DNA of 14,277 bases from Candidatus Latescibacteria bacterium 4484_107 (GTDB lineage: Bacteria; Latescibacterota; 4484-107), in NCBI GenBank assembly GCA_002059205.1, contig MVCQ01000022.1, positions 1-14,277 on the forward strand. The letters are read 5' to 3'. A program made the position numbers and the translations under genes. The notes under the pieces were generated by a model. It was given only the letters and a program-made list of their open reading frames with translations. It was not told the DNA's origin and searched no databases. Below are positions 6,321-14,000 of this stretch, piece by piece. Each line of letters begins with the position of its first letter. The first letter of the stretch is position 1.

Positions 6321-7539
6321 TCTCGATGCGCTGCTGCGCGATGATGATCGCCTGATCCTGTTCGCCGATGGGGGCTTCGTCGTTCGGATTGACGGTCAGA
6401 TGAATGCGGCCTCCCACGTCCTTACCCACGTTTTCCCCCGCCTCGTCGAACTGTTCCCGGATGAACTGATCAATGGAGGAGTAATCGTCCGTGAGGATAT
6501 CGTCCAATCCCATCCCCCCCTCCTCCCGAACCAGTCCGATCAGAATGGCCTGATGCTTTTTTCTAAAATAGGCGGAAAGTTCCCCGAACGGGCGATCCAC
6601 GTATTGTGAAGGGATATGCGTACACCAGAACTTGTTGCCGAGATCATGCGTGAGCAGTTCCTGTACGGCTCGCGTAACGCCCGGAGCCACCGCCGCATTC
6701 GCCAGCAGAAAGCCGCTGAAAGCGCCACTCGTGATCACCTCATTTGCGTCCGCACGCCTCAGATGTTGTTCGTTTTCCGCGTCCAACAATTCCGCACATA
6801 CTTTCACCTCCGGCTCGATGGATTTGATGGTCAGGGTCGCCAGGATCGTTCGGTCATCCGCACTCCCCTGCTGTCCTTCCCGGTCCTCCGCCAGTATGAT
6901 CGCCGCGTGCGCCTCGGAGAGATTGGCCCGGCGCAACACGCTCTCCTGCACGAAATCCCCCCTTACGTATTTGATGTCCGTATCCCGAAACTTGAACATC
7001 ATCTCATTGATCACTTCCTCCGGCTTCTCATTGATCAACACCACCCCCATCTCCTGCGCAGTCCCCTGAATGATGCCTTCGATCACCCGCTCGACATTGC
7101 GATTCCAGCCGCAGATGACCGTATGCCCCTTGAAGTTGATCTGTTCCAATCCTCTGCCCTCCTTAATCCTGCGTGCCGTCATCACCGAAGCAATGGTGGC
7201 CGTCAGGATCGAAACACACCCCATGCCCGTAAAAATCAGGACGCCGGTCAGAATCCGTCCCCATCCGGTAACCGGCACTTTGTCCCCGTATCCCACGGTG
7301 CTTATCGTTACCAAAGCCCACCACACCGCATCTGAGAGGGAGCCGAATTGATCGCGCGCACCCGTGGTGTGCTCGATGACCCCCACCATTGTGGCCCCCA
7401 CAAACATCACCACGAGCAGCAGCATGGCCAGTCTTGGGATATTGGTCTCCCACAGAAATCTTCCCGTCCGCTTCAGTCGCCGGAATCCTTTGCGAAACCG
7501 CTTCAGGGCCGAACGCCACTTGGATTGTTCATTACTCAT
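6316..7539 (-). CDS. Two-transmembrane potassium channel with cytoplasmic RCK/TrkA domain
   Basis: A 407-residue protein. A basic N-terminus precedes TM1 (~37-56), a pore helix (~68-80), the K+ selectivity filter TVGYGD (81-86) and TM2 (~94-118). Then comes a Rossmann-like RCK domain from ~137 (GHTVICGWNRNVERVI; this CGWNRNxE variant replaces a textbook GxGxxG). A second regulatory segment fills residues ~290-407. This is the plan of MthK/Kch-type channels, which assemble as tetramers in the inner membrane and are gated by ligands such as Ca2+ or nucleotides bound to the RCK ring; the ligand here is unknown. The ATG overlaps the stop of the Gx transporter gene (ATGA), implying translational coupling. 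The last codon sits at the edge of a heptad repeat array, so the C-terminus may have been trimmed or extended by repeat change. Confidence 0.95.
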   Translation of the reverse strand: MSNEQSKWRSALKRFRKGFRRLKRTGRFLWETNIPRLAMLLLVVMFVGATMVGVIEHTTGARDQFGSLSDAVWWALVTISTVGYGDKVPVTGWGRILTGVLIFTGMGCVSILTATIASVMTARRIKEGRGLEQINFKGHTVICGWNRNVERVIEGIIQGTAQEMGVVLINEKPEEVINEMMFKFRDTDIKYVRGDFVQESVLRRANLSEAHAAIILAEDREGQQGSADDRTILATLTIKSIEPEVKVCAELLDAENEQHLRRADANEVITSGAFSGFLLANAAVAPGVTRAVQELLTHDLGNKFWCTHIPSQYVDRPFGELSAYFRKKHQAILIGLVREEGGMGLDDILTDDYSSIDQFIREQFDEAGENVGKDVGGRIHLTVNPNDEAPIGEQDQAIIIAQQRIES

Positions 7540-7546
7540 TGCTCAT
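7526..7546. repeat. 3 x 7-bp repeat forming the stop/start overlap of two genes
   Basis: Read on the minus strand: ATGAGCA ATGAGTA ATGAACA. Because 7 is not a multiple of 3, the three ATGs lie in three different frames. The middle ATG (7539) is the channel start, and the TGA of the upstream Gx gene (7538-7536) lies inside the same unit. Confidence 0.85.
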
Positions 7547-8141
7547 GGCCTTTTTTCAGCTTCTCCAGCATCCAGTACGCCGCCGCTCCGGTCACAAACC
7601 CCGTGGCTACACCGGACAAAAGGAAAACAGGAAGTAATGCCCAGATGCCTCGACTTCGCACCAATACCAGATGCGCCAAAGTCAGTTGCACCACATTATG
7701 TGCCGAAGCTCCCCAGATGCTTATTCCGACCACGCTGAACCCCCGTGGCCAAGCGCGATGTACCAGCGCCATCACCATCCAGCTCGCCAAGGCGCCGCCG
7801 GAGGAGAGGAGGAAGCCCGGACTCAGAAAAGTTCCGATCAGCAGCGAACCGAGAAACACCCGAATGCCCGTAACCGCAAAAGCGCCTCCGGCTCCATAGA
7901 GGAACAACGCCAGCAAAGTCGCCACATTTCCCAGCCCGATCTTCAGCCAGGGCAAGGGCCGGGGGATCAGCCCCTCAAACACGAAAAGAATCAGCCCCAC
8001 CGACGCCAGCAGCGCCAGACGCACCAGCTTTCGCCCTTTCGGAAATGCCGAATTCAAGCATCCGAATGTCGAAGCTTTCTCCGTCGTCCGCGACTCACCT
8101 GGCGAAGCTGGACGGGCGGGTTGACTTATAAGCTTTGGCAT
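7536..8141 (-). CDS. Gx transporter family membrane protein (formerly 'heptaprenyl diphosphate synthase component I')
   Basis: A 201-residue integral membrane protein with about six hydrophobic segments (roughly 38-56, 67-83, 86-105, 110-128, 137-160, 167-189). Family hallmarks are the conserved LPWLKIGLGNVATLLALFLYG region and GASAHNVVQL in the fifth segment. It is an ECF-S-like membrane fold; the old synthase name is a mis-annotation in many databases. Homologues often sit beside a NusG domain II protein, as here, in loci for quinone/flavin-linked electron transfer, so a role in moving a cofactor or isoprenoid precursor is a reasonable but unproven inference. The start is uncertain. The first ~37 residues (PARPASPGESRTTEKASTF) are atypical and the ATG at 8141 lacks a well-placed ribosome site. 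A GTG at 8024 (LVRLALLASVG) would give a family-like start. The stop overlaps the channel start. Confidence 0.88.
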   Translation of the reverse strand: MPKLISQPARPASPGESRTTEKASTFGCLNSAFPKGRKLVRLALLASVGLILFVFEGLIPRPLPWLKIGLGNVATLLALFLYGAGGAFAVTGIRVFLGSLLIGTFLSPGFLLSSGGALASWMVMALVHRAWPRGFSVVGISIWGASAHNVVQLTLAHLVLVRSRGIWALLPVFLLSGVATGFVTGAAAYWMLEKLKKGHEQ

Positions 8142-8192
8142 CTGAACTTTCTTTGCTCCGGATATTCCCGGATGCGGCTTCCCTTTGTCTGT

Positions 8193-8558
8193 CTATCGGG
8201 TAACTGCATCCACCCCATCCTTCGAGTGGCCCTCGACCCGCACCACTACGCGATTGGGCACACACACCACCATCGCTCCGGCGTTGGAGATCGCCCCGGT
8301 CTTTACGCAAAGCTGCTGAGGACAGGGCGCATCCAGCACGCGCGCTCGCCCCCCCGCGATCTGGATCGTGGTCACGCCGAGAGGGCCTTCAATGCGCAAC
8401 GTATCTTCAACCGCTATGGAGCGCCGGGCCATCACCTTCCCATCCTGCTCCACGACGACCGTCTGTCCGGCACCCCGGAAGACCGCAAGTGCCAAAAAAC
8501 TTAGACCGCTCAGGAGGAGAAAAACTCCGATCAGGATTTTGTCCGAAAGCGTCAGCAT
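8193..8558 (-). CDS. NusG domain II-containing membrane-anchored protein
   Basis: About 121 residues, starting at the ATG at 8558; a TTG immediately before it (8561) is in frame but less likely. One N-terminal hydrophobic helix (~8-27, LIGVFLLLSGLSFLALAVF) anchors a domain on the outer face of the membrane. That domain has the NusG_II signature: CPQQLCVKTG (two Cys four residues apart), ISNAGAMVVCVPNRVVVRV with a third Cys. Despite the name this is not the transcription factor NusG. These proteins are commonly encoded beside Gx transporter genes, which matches the next gene downstream here, 51 bases away, probably in one transcript. The paired cysteines suggest a redox or metal-linked role. 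No biochemical function can be assigned from sequence. Confidence 0.9.
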   Translation of the reverse strand: MLTLSDKILIGVFLLLSGLSFLALAVFRGAGQTVVVEQDGKVMARRSIAVEDTLRIEGPLGVTTIQIAGGRARVLDAPCPQQLCVKTGAISNAGAMVVCVPNRVVVRVEGHSKDGVDAVTR

Positions 8559-8637
8559 CAAAGCCCACTATACCGATCGCATTTGAGTTCCCGAAAACAA
8601 AGAACGGACGACTAATGGAAAGCCAACCACCAAACCT

Positions 8638-9321
8638 TTACAACAATCCCTTTCTCAACAGAACCCGCTGTTGAGCTAAATTATACCGAACGATCTGTTC
8701 CCGCATGCCCTCGGTAATATCCAAAAACATACAAAGCAGAATAAGGCGTTCCCAGCGATCCTCGATCACATTGATAACGCGCACCTCCGTCTGATCGAAA
8801 CGCATCAGCCCCGGCAGATCGAAGGTCACCGAAAAGTAAGTTCCCCGCTTTATCGTCCAATCGGTCCGCGCTTCCTGTTCAGGCAGGTTCACTCCCATCC
8901 GGATTCCACCGGCGCTGATATCCATAATGGTTGCCTTAAAAGGTTTCGGAATTCCCTCGTCCTCCTTTTTCACGAAGACGCATCGTGCCGGAAGCGTTGT
9001 TGGAACCCGCACGAACTCCCGGTCCTGCATCCGCTCGATGTGCTCCGGAGGCTCGATCAAAACCATCGGGATCGGCTTCGAGGCCCGTCCGACCACCTTC
9101 GACCGAAAGCGATAGCGGGCATCGTGCTCCCGTGCAAAAGTGACCCATAGCGGCAACTCTTCCTCAAAGAAAATCACATCCCGCCCTGATACGGGCGCAT
9201 CCACGGAAATGTGGGCTTCGGAAAGGTCCTCCACGCGGGTGGAATACACGCCCGCCTGCGGCCCGTCCGATACCACAAGCTGCAATTGCTCCATAAGCTT
9301 GATTTGAATGTGTGTCTTCAT
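8638..9321 (-). CDS. PilZ-domain c-di-GMP-binding protein (YcgR-like)
   Basis: A 227-residue protein starting at the ATG at 9321 (AGGGGA just upstream). The open frame continues 140 codons further upstream, but that part is antisense-like sequence overlapping the previous gene. Residues ~1-90 form a beta-rich domain like the N-terminal domain of YcgR-type proteins (QLQLVVSDGPQAGVYSTRVE). The PilZ domain (~95-215) has both c-di-GMP-binding motifs intact: RxxxR at R101-R105 (REFVRV) and DxSxGG at 134-139 (DISAGG). Such proteins bind cyclic di-GMP and adjust motility, pili or exopolysaccharide machinery. Here the gene directly follows the PilN-PilO-like gene (62 bases), so control of that envelope machine is a plausible inference. 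No transmembrane segment is seen. Confidence 0.92.
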   Translation of the reverse strand: MKTHIQIKLMEQLQLVVSDGPQAGVYSTRVEDLSEAHISVDAPVSGRDVIFFEEELPLWVTFAREHDARYRFRSKVVGRASKPIPMVLIEPPEHIERMQDREFVRVPTTLPARCVFVKKEDEGIPKPFKATIMDISAGGIRMGVNLPEQEARTDWTIKRGTYFSVTFDLPGLMRFDQTEVRVINVIEDRWERLILLCMFLDITEGMREQIVRYNLAQQRVLLRKGLL

Positions 9322-9383
9322 CTTGTCCCCTGCGAACTGGAGATTGCGTTCTTCCCATAGGGTTGATCGAAAACTCAAACGAC

Positions 9384-10223
9384 TCAGCCTGGTCCTCGTC
9401 TCCTCGTCTTCCCGGGTTCCGGTCGAATGTAGAAATCCAGGGAAAACGTGGCTGTGACCATACTCGTTTCGGCACGCATGGCCTCCTGGGCCGAGATTGC
9501 GATTCGGGATACGCTCACCGCTTCGGGCCGTTCGGACAGGTCGTGCATGAACGCCTTGAGCTGATCGTAGGTTCCCTCGCCACGCAAGATGAAACGCTCC
9601 CGGAATGCGGGAGGGTCCAAAGTGGCCTGCTCCGGACCGCGAACGAGGTTCAAATGGAGAAGCTTTCCTTTCCGGAGAACCGAAGCGATCGTCCGCTCCC
9701 GGGCGTCGGGGGAGAGGAAGGCCGGAGGCTGTTCCGGGCAAGGTTGGTGGGAAAGGCGGCCGGTTAGACTGAATTTGGACACATCCCTGCCCTCGAAAGT
9801 GCTTTTTTCAATCATGGAGATCTTCGCCCCGTCCAAGCGTTGGGCGAATTCCCGGATTCGAGCCTGCGAGAAGGCCATGCCCTGTACGAAGACTTCGTCG
9901 GCTGCGGTGGCGGTGATGGTGGTCAGCCAGACGAAAGGAGGAATCGTTTCCCGGATCCGGTCCAACAAGTCCATGCGGACGCGCCGCCGCGCAATCTCCG
10001 TGATGGGTGCCTCTTTTCCCCCCACGGCCGCTCTCTCAGATGGAACGACTTCTTCCGCCGCGGACGGGGACTTCACAGACGGTTCTTTTTTCGATCCTGA
10101 CCCGACCAAGACAAGGGCTCCTACGAGCGCCGCCAGCGCAACTCCCACAAACAGAACTGCCCATATTGGGGGCATGCCCTCCCAAAAGTGTTTCTTACGG
10201 GGCAATAAATTGATTTGCGTCAT
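9384..10223 (-). CDS. PilN-PilO-like fusion, inner-membrane type IV pilus/type II secretion alignment protein
   Basis: A 279-residue protein starting at the ATG at 10223, supported by GAGGAG 8 bases upstream and by the family start MTQINLLPRKK. One TM helix (~18-41) follows. A low-complexity linker leads to a PilN-like ferredoxin-fold region (~76-157: MDLLDRIRETIPPFVWLTTI, VFVQGMAFSQARIREFAQRL). After a PCPEQPP linker comes a second domain (~200-273) with the PilO/GspM-like pattern GEGTYDQLKAFMHDLSERPE and VSVSRIAIS. PilN and PilO are normally two adjacent genes of the pilM-N-O-P-Q operon, each with its own TM and coiled coil. Here both periplasmic domains appear in one chain with one TM, and no pilM, pilP or pilQ is next to it. 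That the first half is PilN-like is fairly sure; the PilO assignment is by pattern and less sure. Confidence 0.85.
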   Translation of the reverse strand: MTQINLLPRKKHFWEGMPPIWAVLFVGVALAALVGALVLVGSGSKKEPSVKSPSAAEEVVPSERAAVGGKEAPITEIARRRVRMDLLDRIRETIPPFVWLTTITATAADEVFVQGMAFSQARIREFAQRLDGAKISMIEKSTFEGRDVSKFSLTGRLSHQPCPEQPPAFLSPDARERTIASVLRKGKLLHLNLVRGPEQATLDPPAFRERFILRGEGTYDQLKAFMHDLSERPEAVSVSRIAISAQEAMRAETSMVTATFSLDFYIRPEPGKTRRRGPG

Positions 10224-10556
10224 CGGGCATCTCCTCGTGCTTAATATAAATAATGCAAATAAATCTTCTGATTGCACCGCGGAGACCGCAGAGGGAAAAA
10301 AGTGAGAGATGAGAGGGTGAGACCTTCCACTTTCACAGGAAGTTTTTGTGCGAACGCTGCGGTGCAAAACAAGAATGTAAGTTCCTGGACAAAATTATTT
10401 TCCTATGCTCCACGCAGAGACGGGAGAGCGCAGAGCACTTCAAAACCTTGCCTTGGGGTTTCTCCGCGTTCTCTGCGCCTTTGCGGTGAAATTGTAGTTT
10501 AATTCTGTCCACCTACTTAAAATGTGAAAAGTATTTACGCTTCATGCCACAGCGCA
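10224..10556. other. 333-base intergenic region with three copies of one repeat family
   Basis: This gap between the ComEA-like stop and the PilN-PilO start contains no convincing gene. It holds three copies of a CGCAGAG/CTCTGCG repeat in mixed orientation (separate entry), a purine-rich AGTGAGAGATGAGAGGGTGAG patch (~10301-10321), and AT-rich stretches at 10240-10265 and 10390-10402. The first AT-rich stretch lies 15-40 bases before the PilN-PilO ribosome site and could be its promoter, but no clean -35/-10 pair is visible. Confidence 0.6.
10276..10492. repeat. Three copies of a CGCAGAG / CTCTGCG dispersed repeat, one inverted
   Basis: ACCGCGGAGACCGCAGAGG (10276-10294) and ACGCAGAGACGGGAGAGCGCAGAG (10412-10435, longer than shown as a unit) lie in one orientation. 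CTCCGCGTTCTCTGCGCC followed by TTTGCGGTGAAAT (10462-10492) lies in the other. The last two can fold back on each other around an AAACC...GGTTT centre. The same family appears at 10964-10992 and, as clean octamers, inside sprA at 12083-12114. Confidence 0.75.
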
Positions 10557-10931
10557 TCAAAACGTCGCCATGTCCCTGATCTCGTCTATCGTCTTTTTTC
10601 CGATCCCCGGGATGGCGGCCAGATCGTCCAGGGTGCGGAAGGGGCCATGATCCGCTCGCCATTGGAGGATCTTTTGCGCCATTTTTGGACCGATCCGGGG
10701 CAGTCGCTCCAAGTCCTGCGCCGTAGCCGTATTCAGATGCACTTTCTCAGCTGGCTTCTCCGGTTCGCCCTCTTCCGAAATCGCCTCCGGGGGGTCCGCC
10801 ACCCGCACCACCTGAAAATCTTCCGTGGCCTCGGGAGAAAAATGATCCCACAGCGAAATCGCCCCACCGATCACGAGTGAAGCCACCAACAAAGCGACTA
10901 CAATCTGCTCCCTGCGCGTCAATGAAAACAC
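10557..10931 (-). CDS. comEA: ComEA-like helix-hairpin-helix protein, membrane-anchored
   Basis: A 124-residue protein with one N-terminal TM helix (~10-26), an acidic Pro-rich linker (~45-62, PEAISEEGEPEKPAEK) and a C-terminal double helix-hairpin-helix domain: VHLNTATAQDLERLPRIGPK (64-83), ILQWRADHGPF, and LAAIPGIGKKTIDEI (104-118). In competent bacteria ComEA is the surface or periplasmic receptor that binds double-stranded DNA during uptake with a type IV pilus. The neighbouring PilN/PilO-like gene gives a loose link to pilus-type machinery, but no comEC or comF is in view. The start is GTG at 10931, with AAGGGGG 7 bases upstream; no in-frame ATG is available nearby. A generic DNA-binding role outside competence is also possible. 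Confidence 0.92.
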   Translation of the reverse strand: MFSLTRREQIVVALLVASLVIGGAISLWDHFSPEATEDFQVVRVADPPEAISEEGEPEKPAEKVHLNTATAQDLERLPRIGPKMAQKILQWRADHGPFRTLDDLAAIPGIGKKTIDEIRDMATF

Positions 10932-10938
10932 AGACTTT

Positions 10939-10964
10939 CCCCCTTTTCTTACCCCCTTTTCTTA
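10939..10964. repeat. Perfect 13-bp tandem duplication carrying the comEA ribosome binding site
   Basis: CCCCCTTTTCTTA occurs twice in a row (10939-10951 and 10952-10964). Read on the minus strand each copy is TAAGAAAAGGGGG, and the GGGGG of the downstream copy is the likely Shine-Dalgarno sequence of the GTG-started ComEA-like gene. The second copy places an identical site 13 bases further upstream. Confidence 0.9.
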
Positions 10965-10992
10965 CCGCAGAGGCGCAGAGATCGCAAAGAGA
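10964..10992. repeat. Copy of the CGCAGAG dispersed repeat
   Basis: ACCGCAGAGGCGCAGAGATC followed by GCAAAGAGA: roughly period-8 units of the same family as 10276-10492 and 12083-12114. It lies between sprA and the ComEA-like gene and directly abuts the 13-bp tandem duplication. Confidence 0.75.
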
Positions 10993-11024
10993 CACCTTCA
11001 CGTGTCGCGTATTGCGGGTTCTGA

Positions 11025-11059
11025 CCACTCACTACTCACCAATCACCACTCCCCAATCA
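11025..11059. repeat. Five-unit heptad array supplying the sprA stop codon
   Basis: CCACTCA (11025), CTACTCA (11032), CCAATCA (11039), CCACTCC (11046) and CCAATCA (11053-11059) follow without gaps. The last three bases, TCA, are the TGA stop of sprA on the minus strand, so the gene ends exactly where the repeat begins. Confidence 0.85.
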
Positions 11060-14000
11060 GTTCAACTTTATCTCTCCCCACACCCCCACCTCGATGGAAT
11101 TATCTACGCGCTCCCGCAGATTGTTTCTGGCGCGGCGAACTTCTATCTTGGCCCCGCCCGTGAAGGTGTTGCTGAAGCGATAGCTCGCATTGGGTTTGAT
11201 GGACCACGTGGTGCGGTCGTCTCTCGGGACGACTTCTTGGTCTCCTACGCCGTGCGCCTGGTAATTACGCTTGTAGCTGATGTCCATGGACAGGTCCAAA
11301 TGGCTCTTCAGTTGGACGTTTTTCCAGAAAAGCAGGTTGAATCGCCGGCCTTTCGGCTCGAAGCGGTAGTCTATGGAGGCGGTCAGATCGAAGTCCCGTT
11401 TCTCGGTGGTACCTCCGCTGCCCCTAAAATCTTCCCGTTCGGAGCGTTTCCACGTGGCCCTCAGCGAAGATCCCACGTCTCCCTTCCACTGGAAGGACCA
11501 GGTAAAAAGCGGAGAAAAGTTATGAGCGGTCTCCTCGGAGAGGGGTTCGATCTGTTCTCCCTCGCCTTCGGGTGCGCCGCGCCGGGACCATTTCCGCTCG
11601 TAGTTGCTGCTGAGGCTTGAAGACCGGACCAAAAGGTTCAGCACAGGCCATCGCTCCAACCCGCTCAGCCGAAGACCGATGGCGGGAAAAGTCTGACTCC
11701 GGGTGTCTTCGGAGCGGCTGGAACTCTGGCTGAAGGTATGCTCATAGTTGTATTTGGGTTTGAGGCTCAGGTTTGAGGAAAGATTCAGACTGGTCGCCCA
11801 TTGCGCCCGGTTCGAGGTGGATCTGGCGTCCGTCTGGGTGGTCGTCGCGCTGCTCACGTCCACCTCCGGGTTGTCCGAGATCCCGAACTGATACGCCCAG
11901 ACCGGACGGTCGAGCAGGCCGGCTATAGCCGACTTTTCCGTGTGGGACCAGGAAGCGGTGACCGGTCCGACCGCATCGAGCATTTTCCCGAGGAGCAAAC
12001 GAGGAGACAGAAATCCGGAAATCCTGCCCTTCTCGTCGGAGACATCCTCTCGCGCCGTTGTGTCCTGGGCGGCTGTTTTTTCTTTGCGCCTTTGCGCCTC
12101 TGTGCCTTTGTGCCTTGCAGTTTCACCTTTTTGGATCCACGACCCGAGCAGTCTGGAAAGTTCCAGCGTGAACTTGGCCTCGGAGGTGACGTCGCTGTTC
12201 ACGTTTCGTCCCAGATTCTCCGTGGCGGCTCCCCGAAGTTTGGGATCGTTGTTTTCCCGGTACTGGGTTCGATACGAATAGCTTTGCTTCAGCCATTTGA
12301 GAAGGTCGGGCTCGAACGTAAGCTTCGCGGTCTGGCTGCGATTTACTTCGTTTCCGAATCGGAGTTTGGCGGGATCCAGATTCGTTCTCAGATCCCGCTT
12401 GATACTAAGATCGTAGTCGGTGCTGAGGCTATTCCAGGGGCGCAGAGAGAGGGTATAGCTTTCCGAAAGCCCGAAACTTTCCTGGCGCGTGGTATCTTTC
12501 GCAGCCCGCGAGATGTATTCGGATTTCTTTTTGTCTCCCTGCACCTGCATCCGAAGCGTGGAAGGGAGGTAGAAAAACTCGCTCTTTTCCAGGGAACCGG
12601 GCACGAACGCCGGCATCCAACTCCAGAGCTTCACGGACCGCCGTTTTTTTGGAGAAAGGTCGTACCGAAACGAACCATTGTAGGAACGGGAGAGACTGAA
12701 AGGGCGTTCGGGCGAACGGCTTTCGTTTTCGGAGAAGGAAAAATTGGTGTTGACGCGATCCAGGGTCAACCCCATCAGGAAGGGTAACACTCCGTTCCAT
12801 CCCTGGGGGTTGGATGCGGTCTTTCGGAAGGACACGTTGCCCGTTTTGCGGACGCCCCACGTGCGCTGTTGCTCCTGTTGCTCCGGGTTGAGCACGATAT
12901 CGGAGCCCGGCTTCAATCGGGGGAGTTTGGTGCTCTCTCCGTACGAAAAACCCACCGGAAGCGACACGCCCCATGCGCGGGGCAAAAAACGTCCCAGCTT
13001 GACATCCCCTCTGAACCCATAGGAGGTCTCGGTGTTTCCGCCGCCGTCTTTGGCGGTCAGGGTGCGAAATTCACTGGTTTTGTGGGTGTAATCCACGCTC
13101 AGGCCCAAAAGATCCGCCACACTTACGCCGAAGTCGCCTCGCACCGCGGTTCCGGCATCGGTTCGGACGTCGTCCAATCGCAGCTCGTCGAACCACACTT
13201 CCCCGGTGGCCTCGAATCCGCCGCGATTTTCCACGCCCAAAACCAACATCTTGATATTGGACAGAGACGGATTGCCCCGCACGCGCAGGGGACCTCTCGT
13301 GGTGTCCGTCACCGAGATGGCGGAATCGGCCCGGGCGTTCAGGAGATCGAACTTCAGGCGGGTCAGCTCGGCCAGATCAATCTCTACACTGTTTTCGTCC
13401 CAGCCCGAATGGAGCCGCCCCCGGTATTCGTACATGTTGGTGGTATCCGCGCCGAATTGCAGAAAAAACAGCAATGAATCCCCCACGGCCTCGAGCGCAG
13501 GGTCGCCGTGGACGAACAGTTTCATCGTGTTGTACGTCGTGTAATTCTCGACGTTCGGAAAGGTTTTGTACGCCATGGCGCGATGGCCGGGCTTCAGGTC
13601 TTTCAACTGAAGCACCAGCGACTGTTCCTTCTTTGGGATGTTCGTAATCGGGTCTATCTCCTCGTGCACCCCCGGCGGCGTTTCGTAGTCATCATTGTCC
13701 TGCGTATTTTTGACCGTCACGTCGAACGATCCGCCGTCAGCCGCCTTGAGATCATCCAGCCCCAGTTCCAGCCAGTCGTTTCCTACGACCTCGATCTGTG
13801 CAATTTGGATCTTCGCGACGCTGTCCGCTCCGGTGATCCAGAGCCGGACGAACTCCATCCGCGTGGAATCGGGATTGCCCGCTTTCACCATGTTTTCGCC
13901 CCACAGGGGGATGCGAAAAAGCCGCCATCCATTGTGCTCCGTGCCTTTCACGAAGGGATCTTCGCTCAAATTAAGGGTATATTCGTAATAGTCGTTTTTC

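Noticed and set aside
9322..9741. A 140-residue N-terminal extension of the PilZ protein
   Set aside because: The extension overlaps the PilN-PilO-like gene in another frame, reads as Arg/Pro/Gly-rich shadow, and the ATG at 9321 has its own ribosome site and a family-like start.
10224..10367. A 48-residue N-terminal extension of the PilN-PilO-like protein
   Set aside because: It runs through the repeat-rich gap; MTQINLLP at 10223 with GAGGAG upstream is the typical family start.
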